Origin: Cohnella lupini
GTDB lineage: Bacteria > Bacillota > Bacilli > Paenibacillales > Paenibacillaceae
Assembly: GCF_003386205.1 (NCBI RefSeq)
Contig: NZ_QRDY01000005.1
Span: 248,001-312,000, forward strand
Direction: 5' to 3'
DNA: 64,000 nt
Shown: in pieces, positions 34,801-44,067 of the stretch
How the letters are laid out: each line of letters starts with the position of its first letter
How positions within the stretch are numbered: the first letter of the stretch is position 1
Made by a program: the position numbers and the translations under genes
Notes under the pieces: model-generated
The model's input: only the letters and a program-made list of their open reading frames with translations
What the model was told of the DNA's origin: nothing
Databases searched by the model: none

Positions 34801-36624
34801 CTATTCCTCCGTATATTTCCGGAGACCTCCGACAGTCACAGAAGTCCCTCCGGCTTTATTGTTCTTCAGATCGAAGATCAGCTTATCCTCGTTGAAAATT
34901 TTGAGCCGTGTGTAGATGTTGACGAGCCCCATTCCATTCAAATTAATTTCCGGCATTTCTTTAAGGCTATCGGTTTCCCTAAACCTCTTGTTTAACCCCT
35001 GAATAACCTCCGGCTCCATCCCGCTACCGTTATCCGAGACCGTAATCATCCAGTTCTCCGAAAGCAGCTTTCCCGTGATCCGGATGATCCACGGAGGCTC
35101 AACGTGGATTCCATGTTTAATGCAATTCTCAACTAGAGGCTGAATGATGAGCTTGGGAATCCGCAAATCCATCATGACTTCCGGAATATTTAGATGGAAT
35201 TCAAGCATACTCCCGTATCTCTCCTGCATGAGCGAAATATAGTCTGTCGTATGCTTAATCTCTTCTCTTAAGCTCACAGACTTAAAGCTGGTCGACGAAG
35301 TATATCGGAGGATATTCGATAGTCCCTTGCAGAAACGAATGGCATCCTCATTTCTGTTCTCCTCGCACATGATGGTGATAACCGAAAGAGAATTATAGAG
35401 GAAATGGGGATTCATCTGGGATTGCAGCGCAAGAAACCTCGATTGAATTTCATGCGACCTCGCCGAGACTGCTTCTTCCAGCGATTCTTTTAACCTGTCT
35501 CGCATTTCAATAAAGGTTTGATTCAATTCTTCCAGCTCATCGAACTGGCTGTTTAAGGCGACCGCCTTCTTCAGATTCAGCGAATCTAGCTCCAGATTTT
35601 TCAGTGACTTGTTAATATGCTTAATAGGTCTCGATAGGCTTCTGGATACGAAATAAGTCATAATTAACGTGATCATCAAAGAGATGAATCCCAATAGGAT
35701 GATTTGCTCATTAAAGGTTCTAACAGGCTTGGTTAAGGAAGCCTCCGGTTCAAGCAGCAGAACCAGCCATCCCGAGAACTCCGATTGCGCGTACACCCCG
35801 ATGCTTTTTTGGTGGTCCTGAGGATTAACAAGGTTAATTTCTCCCATTTTGCCTGGTGCTTGTACAACAAGGTCTCGGAAGCCTTCAATCATTCTCGTCG
35901 TTTGATCGTCGCCCCCATACGGGAAGACCACTTTTCCTTGCCGGTCCAATACATACACCGACTTGGTCGGCCGTGCATCCTTTAACGGGGAGATTACCGC
36001 TTTTTGGATGATATTCTCGAACACGCTATACTTTTGTTCAATTTCAACGATGTTGTTGCTTTTCATCCCATATACTTCCGCGAAAGACATACTAATCGAG
36101 ATGATCGGTGTAGCTTGGGGATCTCTCGCATCTATATGTGGTGGCGAAATGTATTTCTTGCCCTCTTGCTGCAAGGTTGCCTTAACCCAATCTTCCGATA
36201 GTAACTGCTTCAGGTCGCCGAATTCCGCAAAATACTGATTGCCATATGCAAATGTATAACCGTCGTTGCGATAAAGGTTAAGCTTATAGAAATTGGGCTT
36301 CGGGCCATTGATCGTCAGCACGATATTGGCCAGATTATTGAGATCTTTGTTTAGCTCAGCCGGTTCGTTCGTATTTTGAAAAAAAGCATCTTTTACCGGG
36401 CTTGAAGAAACGACCTTTAGTGCCGTGGAATAGAGGCTATTGATTTCCAAATCAAGAGTGTCGAGGATATTGGCAGAAATCTGATTCATGGATTGCTTGG
36501 ATTCCATTCTTAGAATACGCGTCATATATACACTGAAAGCAACTAATAAAATAGCAATAATACAAGCAATAAGTAACGAATACCGGAAGAAGATTTTGGC
36601 ATTAATAGTTTTTAATCTCAACAT
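34801..36624 (-). CDS. YesM-type sensor histidine kinase
   Basis: Membrane sensor of an extracellular carbohydrate signal. From ATG 36624 (GGAG 10 bases upstream; ATG 36666 and 36633 are alternatives) it has a first helix (YSLLIACIIAILLVAFSVYM), a ~240-residue extracytoplasmic domain of Cache type, a second helix (IILLGFISLMITLIMTYFV), HAMP (RPIKHINKSLKNLELDSL), the His_kinase motif QSQMNPHFLYNSL with phosphoacceptor His407, and an ATPase domain (VENCIKHGIHVEPP; SDNGSGM; GMGLVNIYTRL). 607 residues. First gene of a seven-gene leftward array. Confidence 0.94.
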   Translation of the reverse strand: MLRLKTINAKIFFRYSLLIACIIAILLVAFSVYMTRILRMESKQSMNQISANILDTLDLEINSLYSTALKVVSSSPVKDAFFQNTNEPAELNKDLNNLANIVLTINGPKPNFYKLNLYRNDGYTFAYGNQYFAEFGDLKQLLSEDWVKATLQQEGKKYISPPHIDARDPQATPIISISMSFAEVYGMKSNNIVEIEQKYSVFENIIQKAVISPLKDARPTKSVYVLDRQGKVVFPYGGDDQTTRMIEGFRDLVVQAPGKMGEINLVNPQDHQKSIGVYAQSEFSGWLVLLLEPEASLTKPVRTFNEQIILLGFISLMITLIMTYFVSRSLSRPIKHINKSLKNLELDSLNLKKAVALNSQFDELEELNQTFIEMRDRLKESLEEAVSARSHEIQSRFLALQSQMNPHFLYNSLSVITIMCEENRNEDAIRFCKGLSNILRYTSSTSFKSVSLREEIKHTTDYISLMQERYGSMLEFHLNIPEVMMDLRIPKLIIQPLVENCIKHGIHVEPPWIIRITGKLLSENWMITVSDNGSGMEPEVIQGLNKRFRETDSLKEMPEINLNGMGLVNIYTRLKIFNEDKLIFDLKNNKAGGTSVTVGGLRKYTEE

Positions 36625-36909
36625 TTCGCGCATTCTCCAACCGTTTGTTAGTTTTAAAACCGACACTTCAAAGCAGTTCGTTTCCAGTATATTGCTATAA
36701 TATACTTAAGGCAAAGTAATTAATAGTTCGGCAAGCTGCTTCGATTGTTATCCTAATTTAATAGGAAAAGGTATAGCCTCCCCAAAAATTCTTGAGGTTC
36801 TGTACCGATCTTCTTTTAGAATTTGACTCGCAAATACGATTAATCGAAATAAAGGATGCGCATATTAAATCGTAAATACCAATCCGGCTAGGATAGTTGA
36901 AGTTGTTGA

Positions 36910-37074
36910 GCGATCTGTCGAAATGAAATTTTCCTCCGTTTGATCAGCGGGAAATGGAAAGCGCCTATTCTTCATCTGTTATCAAGCGGCAACTTACGGT
37001 TTAACGAACTACAAAGACGGTTGCCCGAATCAACCCAAAGAATGCTAACTTACATTGACATTCTTATAAGATGA
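36910..37074 (+). pseudogene. Truncated HxlR-family regulator relic
   Basis: Between two stops the plus strand reads EIFLRLISGKWKAPILHLL, then SSGNLRFNELQRRLPESTQ, then RMLT. This is the core of an HxlR helix-turn-helix (GKWK...RFNEL...P..TQ.ML), but the normal start and everything after RMLT are missing; the frame ends in the promoter of the next gene. It sits in a 470-bp gap (36667-37138). The left part of that gap (36667-36900) shows only a TATAAT-like box at 36698 and no gene I can support. Confidence 0.7.
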
Positions 37075-37082
37075 GATATAAT
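37055..37082 (+). promoter_or_regulatory. Consensus promoter of the short-chain dehydrogenase gene
   Basis: TTGACA (37055-37060), 16-bp spacer, TATAAT (37077-37082), then GAACGGTCTGTC (about 37091-37102) near the expected transcription start, a possible TetR- or HxlR-type operator half. A strong promoter that would need a repressor to be silent. Confidence 0.75.
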
Positions 37083-37138
37083 TAAAAAATGAACGGTCTG
37101 TCTTTTATAATGGATTTTTATCTAAGGAGGCAATACAC

Positions 37139-37951
37139 ATGAGTAAAGTATGGTTTATTACTGGCACTTCAACAGGGTTCGGCCGACAATTCGTCGAGCA
37201 ACTGCTTCAGACGGATGATAAAGTGGTTGCCACTGCGCGAAATATAGAAGCTATTGCCGATTTCAAATTAGTATCGCCTGACAATGTTCATATTGTGCCA
37301 CTTGATGTTACCGACAAGGACCAAATCCAATTTGCAGTTCAAGAAGCCGTGAACCGCTTCGGCCGGATTGATATCATTGTCAACAATGCCGGTTATGGAC
37401 TTTACGGAATGATTGAAGAATACACGGATGAGCAAATCAGAAAACAATTTGATGTCAATGTTTTTGGCGTATTAGATGTCATTCGTGCGACCCTCCCCCT
37501 ATTCAAAAAGCAGAACGCGGGGCATTACGTTAATATTTCATCCTTTTTCGGAACATGGGCCATGCCTCCGTTCAGTCTTTATGCGGCATCCAAATTTGCC
37601 GTAGAAGGGTTCTCGGAAGCGATGGCAACTGAGCTTGCCGGGTTTGGTATTAAAACGACAATCGTAGAACCATCTGTATTCGCTACGGACTTCCTGGGTC
37701 ATTCGTTAGAGCATACCGAACGTAAACCCGAATATGATCCGGTGTACGAAGCTTATAACAATGGCATATCGTCTTTGAAAATTGGCGATCCCGTCAAAGC
37801 GGTTAAGACCATTATCGAAATGATCAACAGCGATAATCCTCCCCTTCATTTCCCGGTTGGTTCATTTGCATCCCACAGCATACGAAATTCATTTACCAAA
37901 AGAATCGAAGAGATTAATACTTGGGAAAAATTATCGGCGGATGCGGATTAA
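37139..37951 (+). CDS. Short-chain dehydrogenase/reductase
   Basis: 270-residue NAD(P)-dependent oxidoreductase of the classical SDR type. Cofactor motif TGTSTGFGRQF at residues 8-18, NNAGYGLYG, and the catalytic triad with Ser in VNISSFFG and YAASK. GGAGG precedes ATG 37139. It lies behind a strong promoter and a decayed HxlR gene, suggesting it was once the target of that regulator. Followed by a terminator, so monocistronic. Substrate not predictable. Confidence 0.93.
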   Translation: MSKVWFITGTSTGFGRQFVEQLLQTDDKVVATARNIEAIADFKLVSPDNVHIVPLDVTDKDQIQFAVQEAVNRFGRIDIIVNNAGYGLYGMIEEYTDEQIRKQFDVNVFGVLDVIRATLPLFKKQNAGHYVNISSFFGTWAMPPFSLYAASKFAVEGFSEAMATELAGFGIKTTIVEPSVFATDFLGHSLEHTERKPEYDPVYEAYNNGISSLKIGDPVKAVKTIIEMINSDNPPLHFPVGSFASHSIRNSFTKRIEEINTWEKLSADAD

Positions 37952-37982
37952 AGACGCGTAATACCCGCTTGCGCGCGTTATG

Positions 37983-38016
37983 GGATCGGCCAGAACTTAT
38001 TGGTCGATCCTTTTTT
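37983..38016 (+). terminator. Rho-independent terminator
   Basis: GGATCGGCCA and TGGTCGATCC (one G:T pair) with a short loop, then TTTTTT, 32 bases after the dehydrogenase stop. Confidence 0.85.
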
Positions 38017-38150
38017 GATACCTAGCTTCTATTTTTTCAGGTCGTTTCCGTTATATTTTGATGAATTCTTGTATAGAACATCCACATTCCTTCAATTAGA
38101 GTGAGACATGTATTCCATTACACCGCTCTAAGCGAGAGGAGATGTTAATT

Positions 38151-41100
38151 ATGAAAACGCTTTCCAGAATCGTGGTCATCTGTCTTACGGCCGGTTGCAT
38201 CAGCTTGGGCATCGGCGCCGCCCCGCATTCAAGCGCAGATCCATCCGTAACGGGTGCTTCGCCGCAACAGGTCGAGCAGGCAGTCGCGGACGATGCTCCC
38301 GTCAGTTATGAAGCCGAAGCTGTGAGCAACGCGCTGACCGGGAATGCTTCCGCGTCGGATTGCGCAACATGTTCGGGCGGCAAGAAAATCGGCGGCCTCT
38401 ACCAAGGCAGCAGCTTGCGTTTCGTCGATATTACAGTACCGGCGGGAGGTCAGTACGATGTCATGTTTACCTACCTTTCCGGAGATCCGCGGGGAGCCGA
38501 TATTCGCGTAAACGAAGGCTCGCCGGTGCATTACGAGTTCGATAAGACCGCCGACTGGGATACGCCCGGTACGAAAACCATACGGATGACGCTAGCGCAA
38601 GGAAGCAACGCCATCGAAATTTCCGACGGCGGCGGGTATGCGCCCGATTTCGATCGTATCGAAATCAAGCCGGCGAAAGAAGGCTATGAAGCCGAAGCGG
38701 CAGGGAATGTCCTGACCGGTAACGCGGAGGTCGGCGATTGCGGCAGCTGTTCGGGCGGCAAGAAGGTCGGCAATCTGTACCAAGGAGCCTCGCTGCAGTT
38801 CAATCATATCTCGGCGCAAGATACTGGCGCTTACCAAATGACCGTTTACTACATTTCCGGCGATCCGCGAAGCGCGGATATCACGGTTAACGACGGCATA
38901 TCCCAGCATATCGACTTCGAGAAGACGGTGGACTGGGACACCGTCGGCAGCATGACTATGACGGTCGCCCTGAACAAAGGGGAGAATACGATTCTCTTCG
39001 CTGACGGGGGCCAATATTCCCCGGACATCGATCGTATCGTGATCGCTCCCTTGGAATCCGGATACGAAGCGGAGTCGTCCGTCAATGCGCTCGTCGGCAA
39101 TGCGAAAGTCGCGGAATGCGGAAGCTGCTCCGGTGGCATGAAGGTCGGCAATCTGTATCAAGGCGCCTCGCTTCAATTCAACGGAATTCAGGTTCCTGCC
39201 GCAGGTAGCTATACGGTAACGGTACATTATATTTCCGGCGATGCCCGGGCCGCCGATGTTAGCGTCAACGGCTCCGTGTATCAAAATATTCTGTTCCCGG
39301 CAACCGCGGATTGGAATACGACTGGCACTTATTCGTTCGCCGCATCGCTGAACGCGGGCAATAATACTATCCTGTTCACCGACGGCGGCGGTTACTCCCC
39401 GGACATCGACAAGATCGTCGTTACCGTGAATACCGACAACGCGGTGCAACCTTGCGAACGCGCGGACACAGCTCCGCCGCAGCCGGGTAAATCCGTTGCA
39501 AGCAAGACGATACAATCCATCACGGTGAAGCAGCATTCCAATGCAGTAATCGTCGATAATGGACAATTAGCCGTAACGGTCGATCTGAAGTCAGGTATGG
39601 CTTCCTATTCCTGGAACGGGAAGACGATCGCAACGGGCGTGTATAGTAAAATCGGCGACCAAGCCAGCAGTTGCTATGGCGCGCATAGCTTCTCGATGAG
39701 CGACGTCAAACCGATCAAGGACGACTTCGGTAAAGGCATAACTCTTAAGATCGTCAATAAGCAGGACGGCCAGCCCGACTTGAATCAGGTGTACAGCTTC
39801 TACGCCGGAGTACCCTATTTCTTGACGCGTACGGAAGCGTCCTCTTCAACCCCGGTCAGCGCGAATTACTTTGCGCCGCTCGTCACGAACACCGGCGGAG
39901 GCGTGGATGTTCGCGTCGGCGCGGACGGACGGGTCTTATCCGTACCGTACGATAACGATATGTGGATTCGCCATCAAGCGGTTCCGATCAACTCGTCGGA
40001 TACGAGTTACGAGGTATCGGCGGTTTACGACAATACAAGCCGCCGGGGACTCATTGTCGGATCTATTACGCACGATACGTGGAAGACCGGCATCCGCTTC
40101 TCCGGAGGGGACGAGAAGCTGAACTCGTTGGAAGTGTACGGCGGCGCTTCCTCCGCGAAGACGCATGATTCGCAGCCGCACGGTACGGTCAATGGAGCGA
40201 GACTGCTGTCTCCGACGGTATTCGTAGGTTTCTACGACGATTACCGCACGGGTATGGAAGCCTACGGTAAGGCGAACGCGGTAATCGCGCCGCCGCTCGA
40301 ATTCGGCAAGCATGTCCCCGAAGGCGTACCGGTAGGATGGAACAGCTGGGCCGCTTACGAGAGCAGGCTGACGTTCCAGGACGTCATCGACACGTCGAAC
40401 TTCATCAAGAACAGCCTGCAGAAGCAAGGCTTAACTAACGACGGGACGACCTACGTGAACATGGATTCGTATTGGGATAATCTATCCGATGCGCAGCTCG
40501 CGGAAGCCGTCGCGACTATCAAACGCAATAAACAAAAGGCCGGCATCTATTGGGGGCCGTTCGTCTATTGGGGCGACAATATGGACCAGCCCGTAGAAGG
40601 ATCGACGACCTATAAATACGGCGACATCCTCTTGCGAGACGCCGACGGCAAATTGCTTCCGAAGCTGGACGGCGCCTATGCCGTCGATCCGACGCATCCG
40701 GGAGCCAAGCAGCGGATGGATTACTACCTCAAGAAATTCAAGAAGCTCGGCTTCGAATACATCAAGCTGGATTTCCTGACGCACGGCGCGCTGGAAGGCC
40801 GTCACTTCGATCCTAAAGTTCAGACGGGCACGCAAGCCTACAACCAAGGAATGGCGTACGTCGATGAACTGGTCGCTGACCAAATGTTCATCAGCGCATC
40901 GATCGCTCCGCTATTCCCGAGCCAATACGCCCACAGCCGCCGAATCGCGACCGATACGTTCGGCAGCATCTCCGATACGGAATTCCAGCTGAACGCGCTG
41001 ACTTACGGCTGGTGGCAGAACGGCACGATTTATCATTACACCGACCCCGATCACATGGCGCTGAGCAGAGCGGGATCGCTGACGGAAGCTCGTTCAAGAG

Positions 41101-41510
41101 TCAATTCCGCGGTCATCTCGGGAACCGTGTTTCTGGATTCCGACGATGTACACAATCAGCAAGCGCAGGAGTACATGAAGACCTTGCTCACGAACAAGAG
41201 CGTGCTGGCGCTCGCCAAGAAAGGCGAAGCGTTCCGGCCCGTCGAAGGCAATACGGGTGCGAAAGCGGCGGATGCATTCATCCTGAAAGACAAGAATGCT
41301 TATTACTTAGCCGTGTTCAATTTCGGTAAGACTCCGATCGGTAAGACGGTCGATCTCGCTCGGGCCGGTTTAAACGGAACGGCCATCTATACGGCGACCG
41401 ATCTGTGGACGAATACCGCGTCCACGGCATCCGGACAGCTCACGGTCCAGTTGGAAGGAATGGAATCAAAGCTGATTCTCTTGGAGCCGACGAAGAAAAA
41501 CGGACATTAG
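38151..41510 (+). CDS. Secreted alpha-galactosidase-like glycoside hydrolase (clan GH-D) with three tandem sugar-binding modules
   Basis: 1119 residues from ATG 38151 (AGGAG 9 bases upstream; ATG 38142 is too close). Export signal MKTLSRIVVICLTAGCISLG. Three homologous ~125-residue modules follow (about 45-165, 170-290, 295-412), each beginning YEAE and with CSGGxKxGxLYQGxSLxF and DWxTxGxxxxxxxLxxGxNxI, resembling CBM6/35-type binding modules. After a linker and a beta-rich domain, the barrel starts at VPVGWNSWAAY and carries Asp874 in YIKLDFLTHG as probable nucleophile, then RRIATDTFGS and DPDHMAL. This fits GH27/GH36-like enzymes. Single gene between two hairpins. Substrate side chain could be galactose or a related sugar. 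Confidence 0.85.
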   Translation: MKTLSRIVVICLTAGCISLGIGAAPHSSADPSVTGASPQQVEQAVADDAPVSYEAEAVSNALTGNASASDCATCSGGKKIGGLYQGSSLRFVDITVPAGGQYDVMFTYLSGDPRGADIRVNEGSPVHYEFDKTADWDTPGTKTIRMTLAQGSNAIEISDGGGYAPDFDRIEIKPAKEGYEAEAAGNVLTGNAEVGDCGSCSGGKKVGNLYQGASLQFNHISAQDTGAYQMTVYYISGDPRSADITVNDGISQHIDFEKTVDWDTVGSMTMTVALNKGENTILFADGGQYSPDIDRIVIAPLESGYEAESSVNALVGNAKVAECGSCSGGMKVGNLYQGASLQFNGIQVPAAGSYTVTVHYISGDARAADVSVNGSVYQNILFPATADWNTTGTYSFAASLNAGNNTILFTDGGGYSPDIDKIVVTVNTDNAVQPCERADTAPPQPGKSVASKTIQSITVKQHSNAVIVDNGQLAVTVDLKSGMASYSWNGKTIATGVYSKIGDQASSCYGAHSFSMSDVKPIKDDFGKGITLKIVNKQDGQPDLNQVYSFYAGVPYFLTRTEASSSTPVSANYFAPLVTNTGGGVDVRVGADGRVLSVPYDNDMWIRHQAVPINSSDTSYEVSAVYDNTSRRGLIVGSITHDTWKTGIRFSGGDEKLNSLEVYGGASSAKTHDSQPHGTVNGARLLSPTVFVGFYDDYRTGMEAYGKANAVIAPPLEFGKHVPEGVPVGWNSWAAYESRLTFQDVIDTSNFIKNSLQKQGLTNDGTTYVNMDSYWDNLSDAQLAEAVATIKRNKQKAGIYWGPFVYWGDNMDQPVEGSTTYKYGDILLRDADGKLLPKLDGAYAVDPTHPGAKQRMDYYLKKFKKLGFEYIKLDFLTHGALEGRHFDPKVQTGTQAYNQGMAYVDELVADQMFISASIAPLFPSQYAHSRRIATDTFGSISDTEFQLNALTYGWWQNGTIYHYTDPDHMALSRAGSLTEARSRVNSAVISGTVFLDSDDVHNQQAQEYMKTLLTNKSVLALAKKGEAFRPVEGNTGAKAADAFILKDKNAYYLAVFNFGKTPIGKTVDLARAGLNGTAIYTATDLWTNTASTASGQLTVQLEGMESKLILLEPTKKNGH

Positions 41511-41544
41511 CAGCGGAAATACAGATTGTTGTTGAAATCCAACA

Positions 41545-41585
41545 AACCTCAATAGGCTGCCGATAATCGGCAGCCTATTGAGGTT
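41545..41585. terminator. Perfect 20-bp hairpin between convergent genes
   Basis: AACCTCAATAGGCTGCCGAT and its exact complement are separated by one A, so the real loop uses a few inner bases. It lies between the galactosidase stop (41510) and the VOC gene stop (41599) and can end both transcripts; no long T tract. Confidence 0.65.
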
Positions 41586-41598
41586 GTACTATAGTTAT

Positions 41599-41982
41599 TT
41601 ATACTCTTTGAAAGAACTCGATCCATTCCTTATCGGGTCCGTAAAAGAAAAAATAGCGAATCCCGTTAGGCATCGTCGCGATCTCTTGATCGATAAATTC
41701 CACTCCGAGTTGCTTGACCCTGTCCCATTCCGCTTGAATGTCGACAACCGCAAGCGCAATGTGATGCACTTTACCTTCAGGTGGCAAATGGTCCTTAAAG
41801 CCTTGAATGAATTCGATTTCCGTCTCATTCTCGATGCCGTAGCCCAAAAAGGCCACTTCAAGCCCATTAGCATGAGCGTTTCTGTCTTTTACCTTGAGCC
41901 CGGCCACCTCCGTGTAAAAGCGGACGGATTCATCCATATTGCTCACCATGACTCCTACATGATCGATCGTTTTCTTTAACAG
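41599..41982 (-). CDS. VOC-family (glyoxalase/dioxygenase fold) protein, probable CTG start
   Basis: A small metal-binding-fold protein. The first ATG (41949) would delete the first beta strand and its metal-ligand His, since the in-frame sequence just before it reads KKTIDHVGVMVSNMDESVRFY, the canonical VOC beginning. The only plausible upstream start is CTG 41982, 7 bases after GGAGGG. Later motifs: VHHIALAVVDIQAEWDRVKQLG and RYFFFYGPDKEWIEFFQ with the final ligand Glu. About 127 residues. Last gene of the HPP operon. Substrate unknown. Confidence 0.82.
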   Translation of the reverse strand: MLKKTIDHVGVMVSNMDESVRFYTEVAGLKVKDRNAHANGLEVAFLGYGIENETEIEFIQGFKDHLPPEGKVHHIALAVVDIQAEWDRVKQLGVEFIDQEIATMPNGIRYFFFYGPDKEWIEFFQRV

Positions 41983-42024
41983 GGTAAGACCCTCCTCGTT
42001 ATTCGTGCAAATTAGCGCTCCGGA

Positions 42025-42765
42025 TTAAACCGAGAACTTCTCATTTGTTTGCAATACGCTTAAGTTAACGCGACCTTGGGCGCTTTCCGTCAATCGATTC
42101 ATCATGTTCGGTGTCTGAGTATAGATAGGCGGATTGTGCGCCGCCTTATAATGGATAGGGATGAGAGTCTTGGCTCCAAGAATCTCCGCCACCATGACCG
42201 CTTGTTCAGGCGTAAGACAGATGGGTTGATCGCTAGGCGGCGTGACTCCCGGAAATTGCGTAACGGCTCCATTTACCGGCAAGCAGGCTGCATCGAATTC
42301 GCCATAGGCTTTAACCATCTTCCACCAGTACCCATGCCATAACGTATCTCCTGCATGAATCATTTGCTTCCCGTCGCCGCGTACGATCCATGATACTTGC
42401 GGATCGCCCGAACCGTCCACGGAATGAGCTGCAGTAATCGTAAATGGTCCGACGGTGAAGACGTCACCGATGGCAGCGCCGGTTACGTTCCCTAATCCGC
42501 TAGAAGTCACCAGATCCCGGATTTCCTTAGGTACGAAAACCGGAATATCCGAACCATAAGCGGAAATAATCCCCTGCGGATCAAAATGGTCCGCATGTTG
42601 ATGCGTAATCAGGACAGCTGTTGCCGGCCCATACGACTCTAACGGATAGAAAAGCTCTTGAGGCTCCCCTAACTTATTAGGAAAGTGATAAAGCGGATCG
42701 ATAACGATAGCGGTACTTTCTACTTCGACCCGAATGCCAGCCCATGGAAGCTTTTGAATATTCAT
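42025..42765 (-). CDS. MBL-fold metal-dependent hydrolase (UlaG/YtkL-like)
   Basis: About 246 residues from ATG 42765 (AGAGGGA upstream); the longer frame from 42810 runs into the preceding gene. Metallo-beta-lactamase motif THQHADHFD (HxHxDH), AAHSVDGSGDPQVSW, HAGDTLWHGYW with the bridging Asp, and a late IPIHYKAAHNPP. Cytoplasmic. Position between a DsrE-like protein and a VOC protein suggests a role in the same small-molecule pathway, not antibiotic resistance. Confidence 0.88.
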   Translation of the reverse strand: MNIQKLPWAGIRVEVESTAIVIDPLYHFPNKLGEPQELFYPLESYGPATAVLITHQHADHFDPQGIISAYGSDIPVFVPKEIRDLVTSSGLGNVTGAAIGDVFTVGPFTITAAHSVDGSGDPQVSWIVRGDGKQMIHAGDTLWHGYWWKMVKAYGEFDAACLPVNGAVTQFPGVTPPSDQPICLTPEQAVMVAEILGAKTLIPIHYKAAHNPPIYTQTPNMMNRLTESAQGRVNLSVLQTNEKFSV

Positions 42766-42784
42766 GGATAACCATCCCTCTCTT

Positions 42785-43132
42785 TTACAGAATAATAGGC
42801 ACAAAACCATCCTTCATAAATTGAGCAAAGGGTAAATGCCCGCTATTAGCTTCGCTTCCAACTAGCTTAACTCCCGCTTGTTGCACTTCTTCAACCACTT
42901 CGAAGGCGCCGGCGCAGGCTCCGCAGCCTCCTTTAATAATCCCGGTTTTCGTCACTTGCTTGTATAACGGATTGAGCAGGTGATCCGGCTTGCTGAATTC
43001 ATTCGGCCACTGCGTCCCGGCTCCGTCAAAATACAATTCGACTTCCATCCCTGCCTCATGCAGCTCTTGACCGTACAGTAGTCCGTGCATAGCTTTGCCC
43101 ATATCCTGTTGATTCGCTTGAATGATAATCAA
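42785..43132 (-). CDS. DsrE-like sulfur-relay family protein
   Basis: 115 residues starting at TTG 43132. The N-terminal strand IIIQANQQDMGKAMHGLLYG and the middle KTGIIKGGCGACAGAFEVVE, with two cysteines in GCGAC, fit small DsrE/DsrF-like proteins that carry persulfides or act as hydrolases. Ribosome site is weak, but it starts only 14 bases after the upstream gene and may be coupled. Function in this operon is unknown. Confidence 0.78.
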   Translation of the reverse strand: MIIIQANQQDMGKAMHGLLYGQELHEAGMEVELYFDGAGTQWPNEFSKPDHLLNPLYKQVTKTGIIKGGCGACAGAFEVVEEVQQAGVKLVGSEANSGHLPFAQFMKDGFVPIIL

Positions 43133-43146
43133 ATATTTATTGGTAC

Positions 43147-44052
43147 TCAGACTTTCGGATTATAAGGCGACAACTCCGTATCCTCCCACCGCAATTCGGT
43201 AGCATTATCCAATTGAAAGACTTCGTTTATTTCAAATCGTACTAGTCGTTCGGCGCCGGGAAAGGCAGCAGAGGCTTTCTCATCCCAAATAATCTCCGAT
43301 TTACCCGCCAAATGAAGCGAATGACCATGGTCATAGTCAATAAATAACAGACCCGATGAAGGGTTCGAATAAATATTTCCCAACGTGTTATACATCGAAT
43401 TGCCGAAATAATCGGGAAACACTAACGTCTTCTCATTGACGACTTGAACAAAACCGGGATTACCTCCGCGATGCGAGGCATCCATCTGTCCGCCGTCGCT
43501 TACGCTGCCAATATAAAATGTGTCGGCATGCGTAATCCACTCCTGCTGCCGCTGATTCAGTACTTGACTTCGCTGCTCCGACTTTAACCGTCTAATGACG
43601 TCTTTCTCCGGATGAAACGATCTTTTCTGAATATACTTGGGACAATTCCCGTAGATCTGATGTGCCGTCACCGTTAATTGTTCATTTTCTATCCTGGCTA
43701 TTCCATTGATCCGAAGCCTGATTCTCCGGTTTGTATCTATAATGAGCAATCCTATTTGTTTTTGTTCTTCCAGTTCCGACGCAAGCGGGTCATCCTCGAT
43801 CAATCCAGTTCGAATAACCATCCTCTGTTCGTCAAGCACCTCTGCAAGCCCAGGCTCCCCAGTTACAAACGTTACCCATACGTTTCCCGTACGATCCGTG
43901 GATGACAATACCGCAAATTGCTGGGATTTGAGGAAATTAATAATGCCCTTCGAAAAATGGGAGCTGATCATCTTCGCGTTCTGGGTGGCAATCGCCCCTT
44001 CTCCGGTTAGACTTTGAACGGTCAGCTCGCCTTCGTGATAAACGGTATTCAA
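43147..44052 (-). CDS. Pyridoxamine 5'-phosphate oxidase-fold flavoprotein
   Basis: 301 residues from TTG 44052 (GGGAGGG upstream). The split-barrel FMN-binding fold is seen in FLKSQQFAVLSSTDRTGNVWVTFVTGEPG and MVIRTGLIEDDPLASELEEQKQIGLLIID, repeated later as FYIGSVSDGGQMDASHRGGNPGFVQVV, so the protein probably holds two such half-domains. Relatives are uncharacterised oxidoreductases, not true PdxH enzymes. In operon with HPP (15 bases upstream) and DsrE-like protein. Confidence 0.86.
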   Translation of the reverse strand: MNTVYHEGELTVQSLTGEGAIATQNAKMISSHFSKGIINFLKSQQFAVLSSTDRTGNVWVTFVTGEPGLAEVLDEQRMVIRTGLIEDDPLASELEEQKQIGLLIIDTNRRIRLRINGIARIENEQLTVTAHQIYGNCPKYIQKRSFHPEKDVIRRLKSEQRSQVLNQRQQEWITHADTFYIGSVSDGGQMDASHRGGNPGFVQVVNEKTLVFPDYFGNSMYNTLGNIYSNPSSGLLFIDYDHGHSLHLAGKSEIIWDEKASAAFPGAERLVRFEINEVFQLDNATELRWEDTELSPYNPKV

Positions 44053-44067
44053 GTTGCTTCCCTCCCA

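Noticed and set aside
36720..36880. Possible AraC C-terminal relic on the minus strand (KKIGTEPQEFLGRL)
   Set aside because: Only about 14 residues look AraC-like and stops interrupt the frame; too short to call.
38592..39566. Long minus-strand open frame (324 codons) opposite the sugar-binding modules
   Set aside because: It is a mirror of the strongly supported galactosidase frame, in a GC-rich stretch where antisense frames stay open; no ribosome site or family motif.
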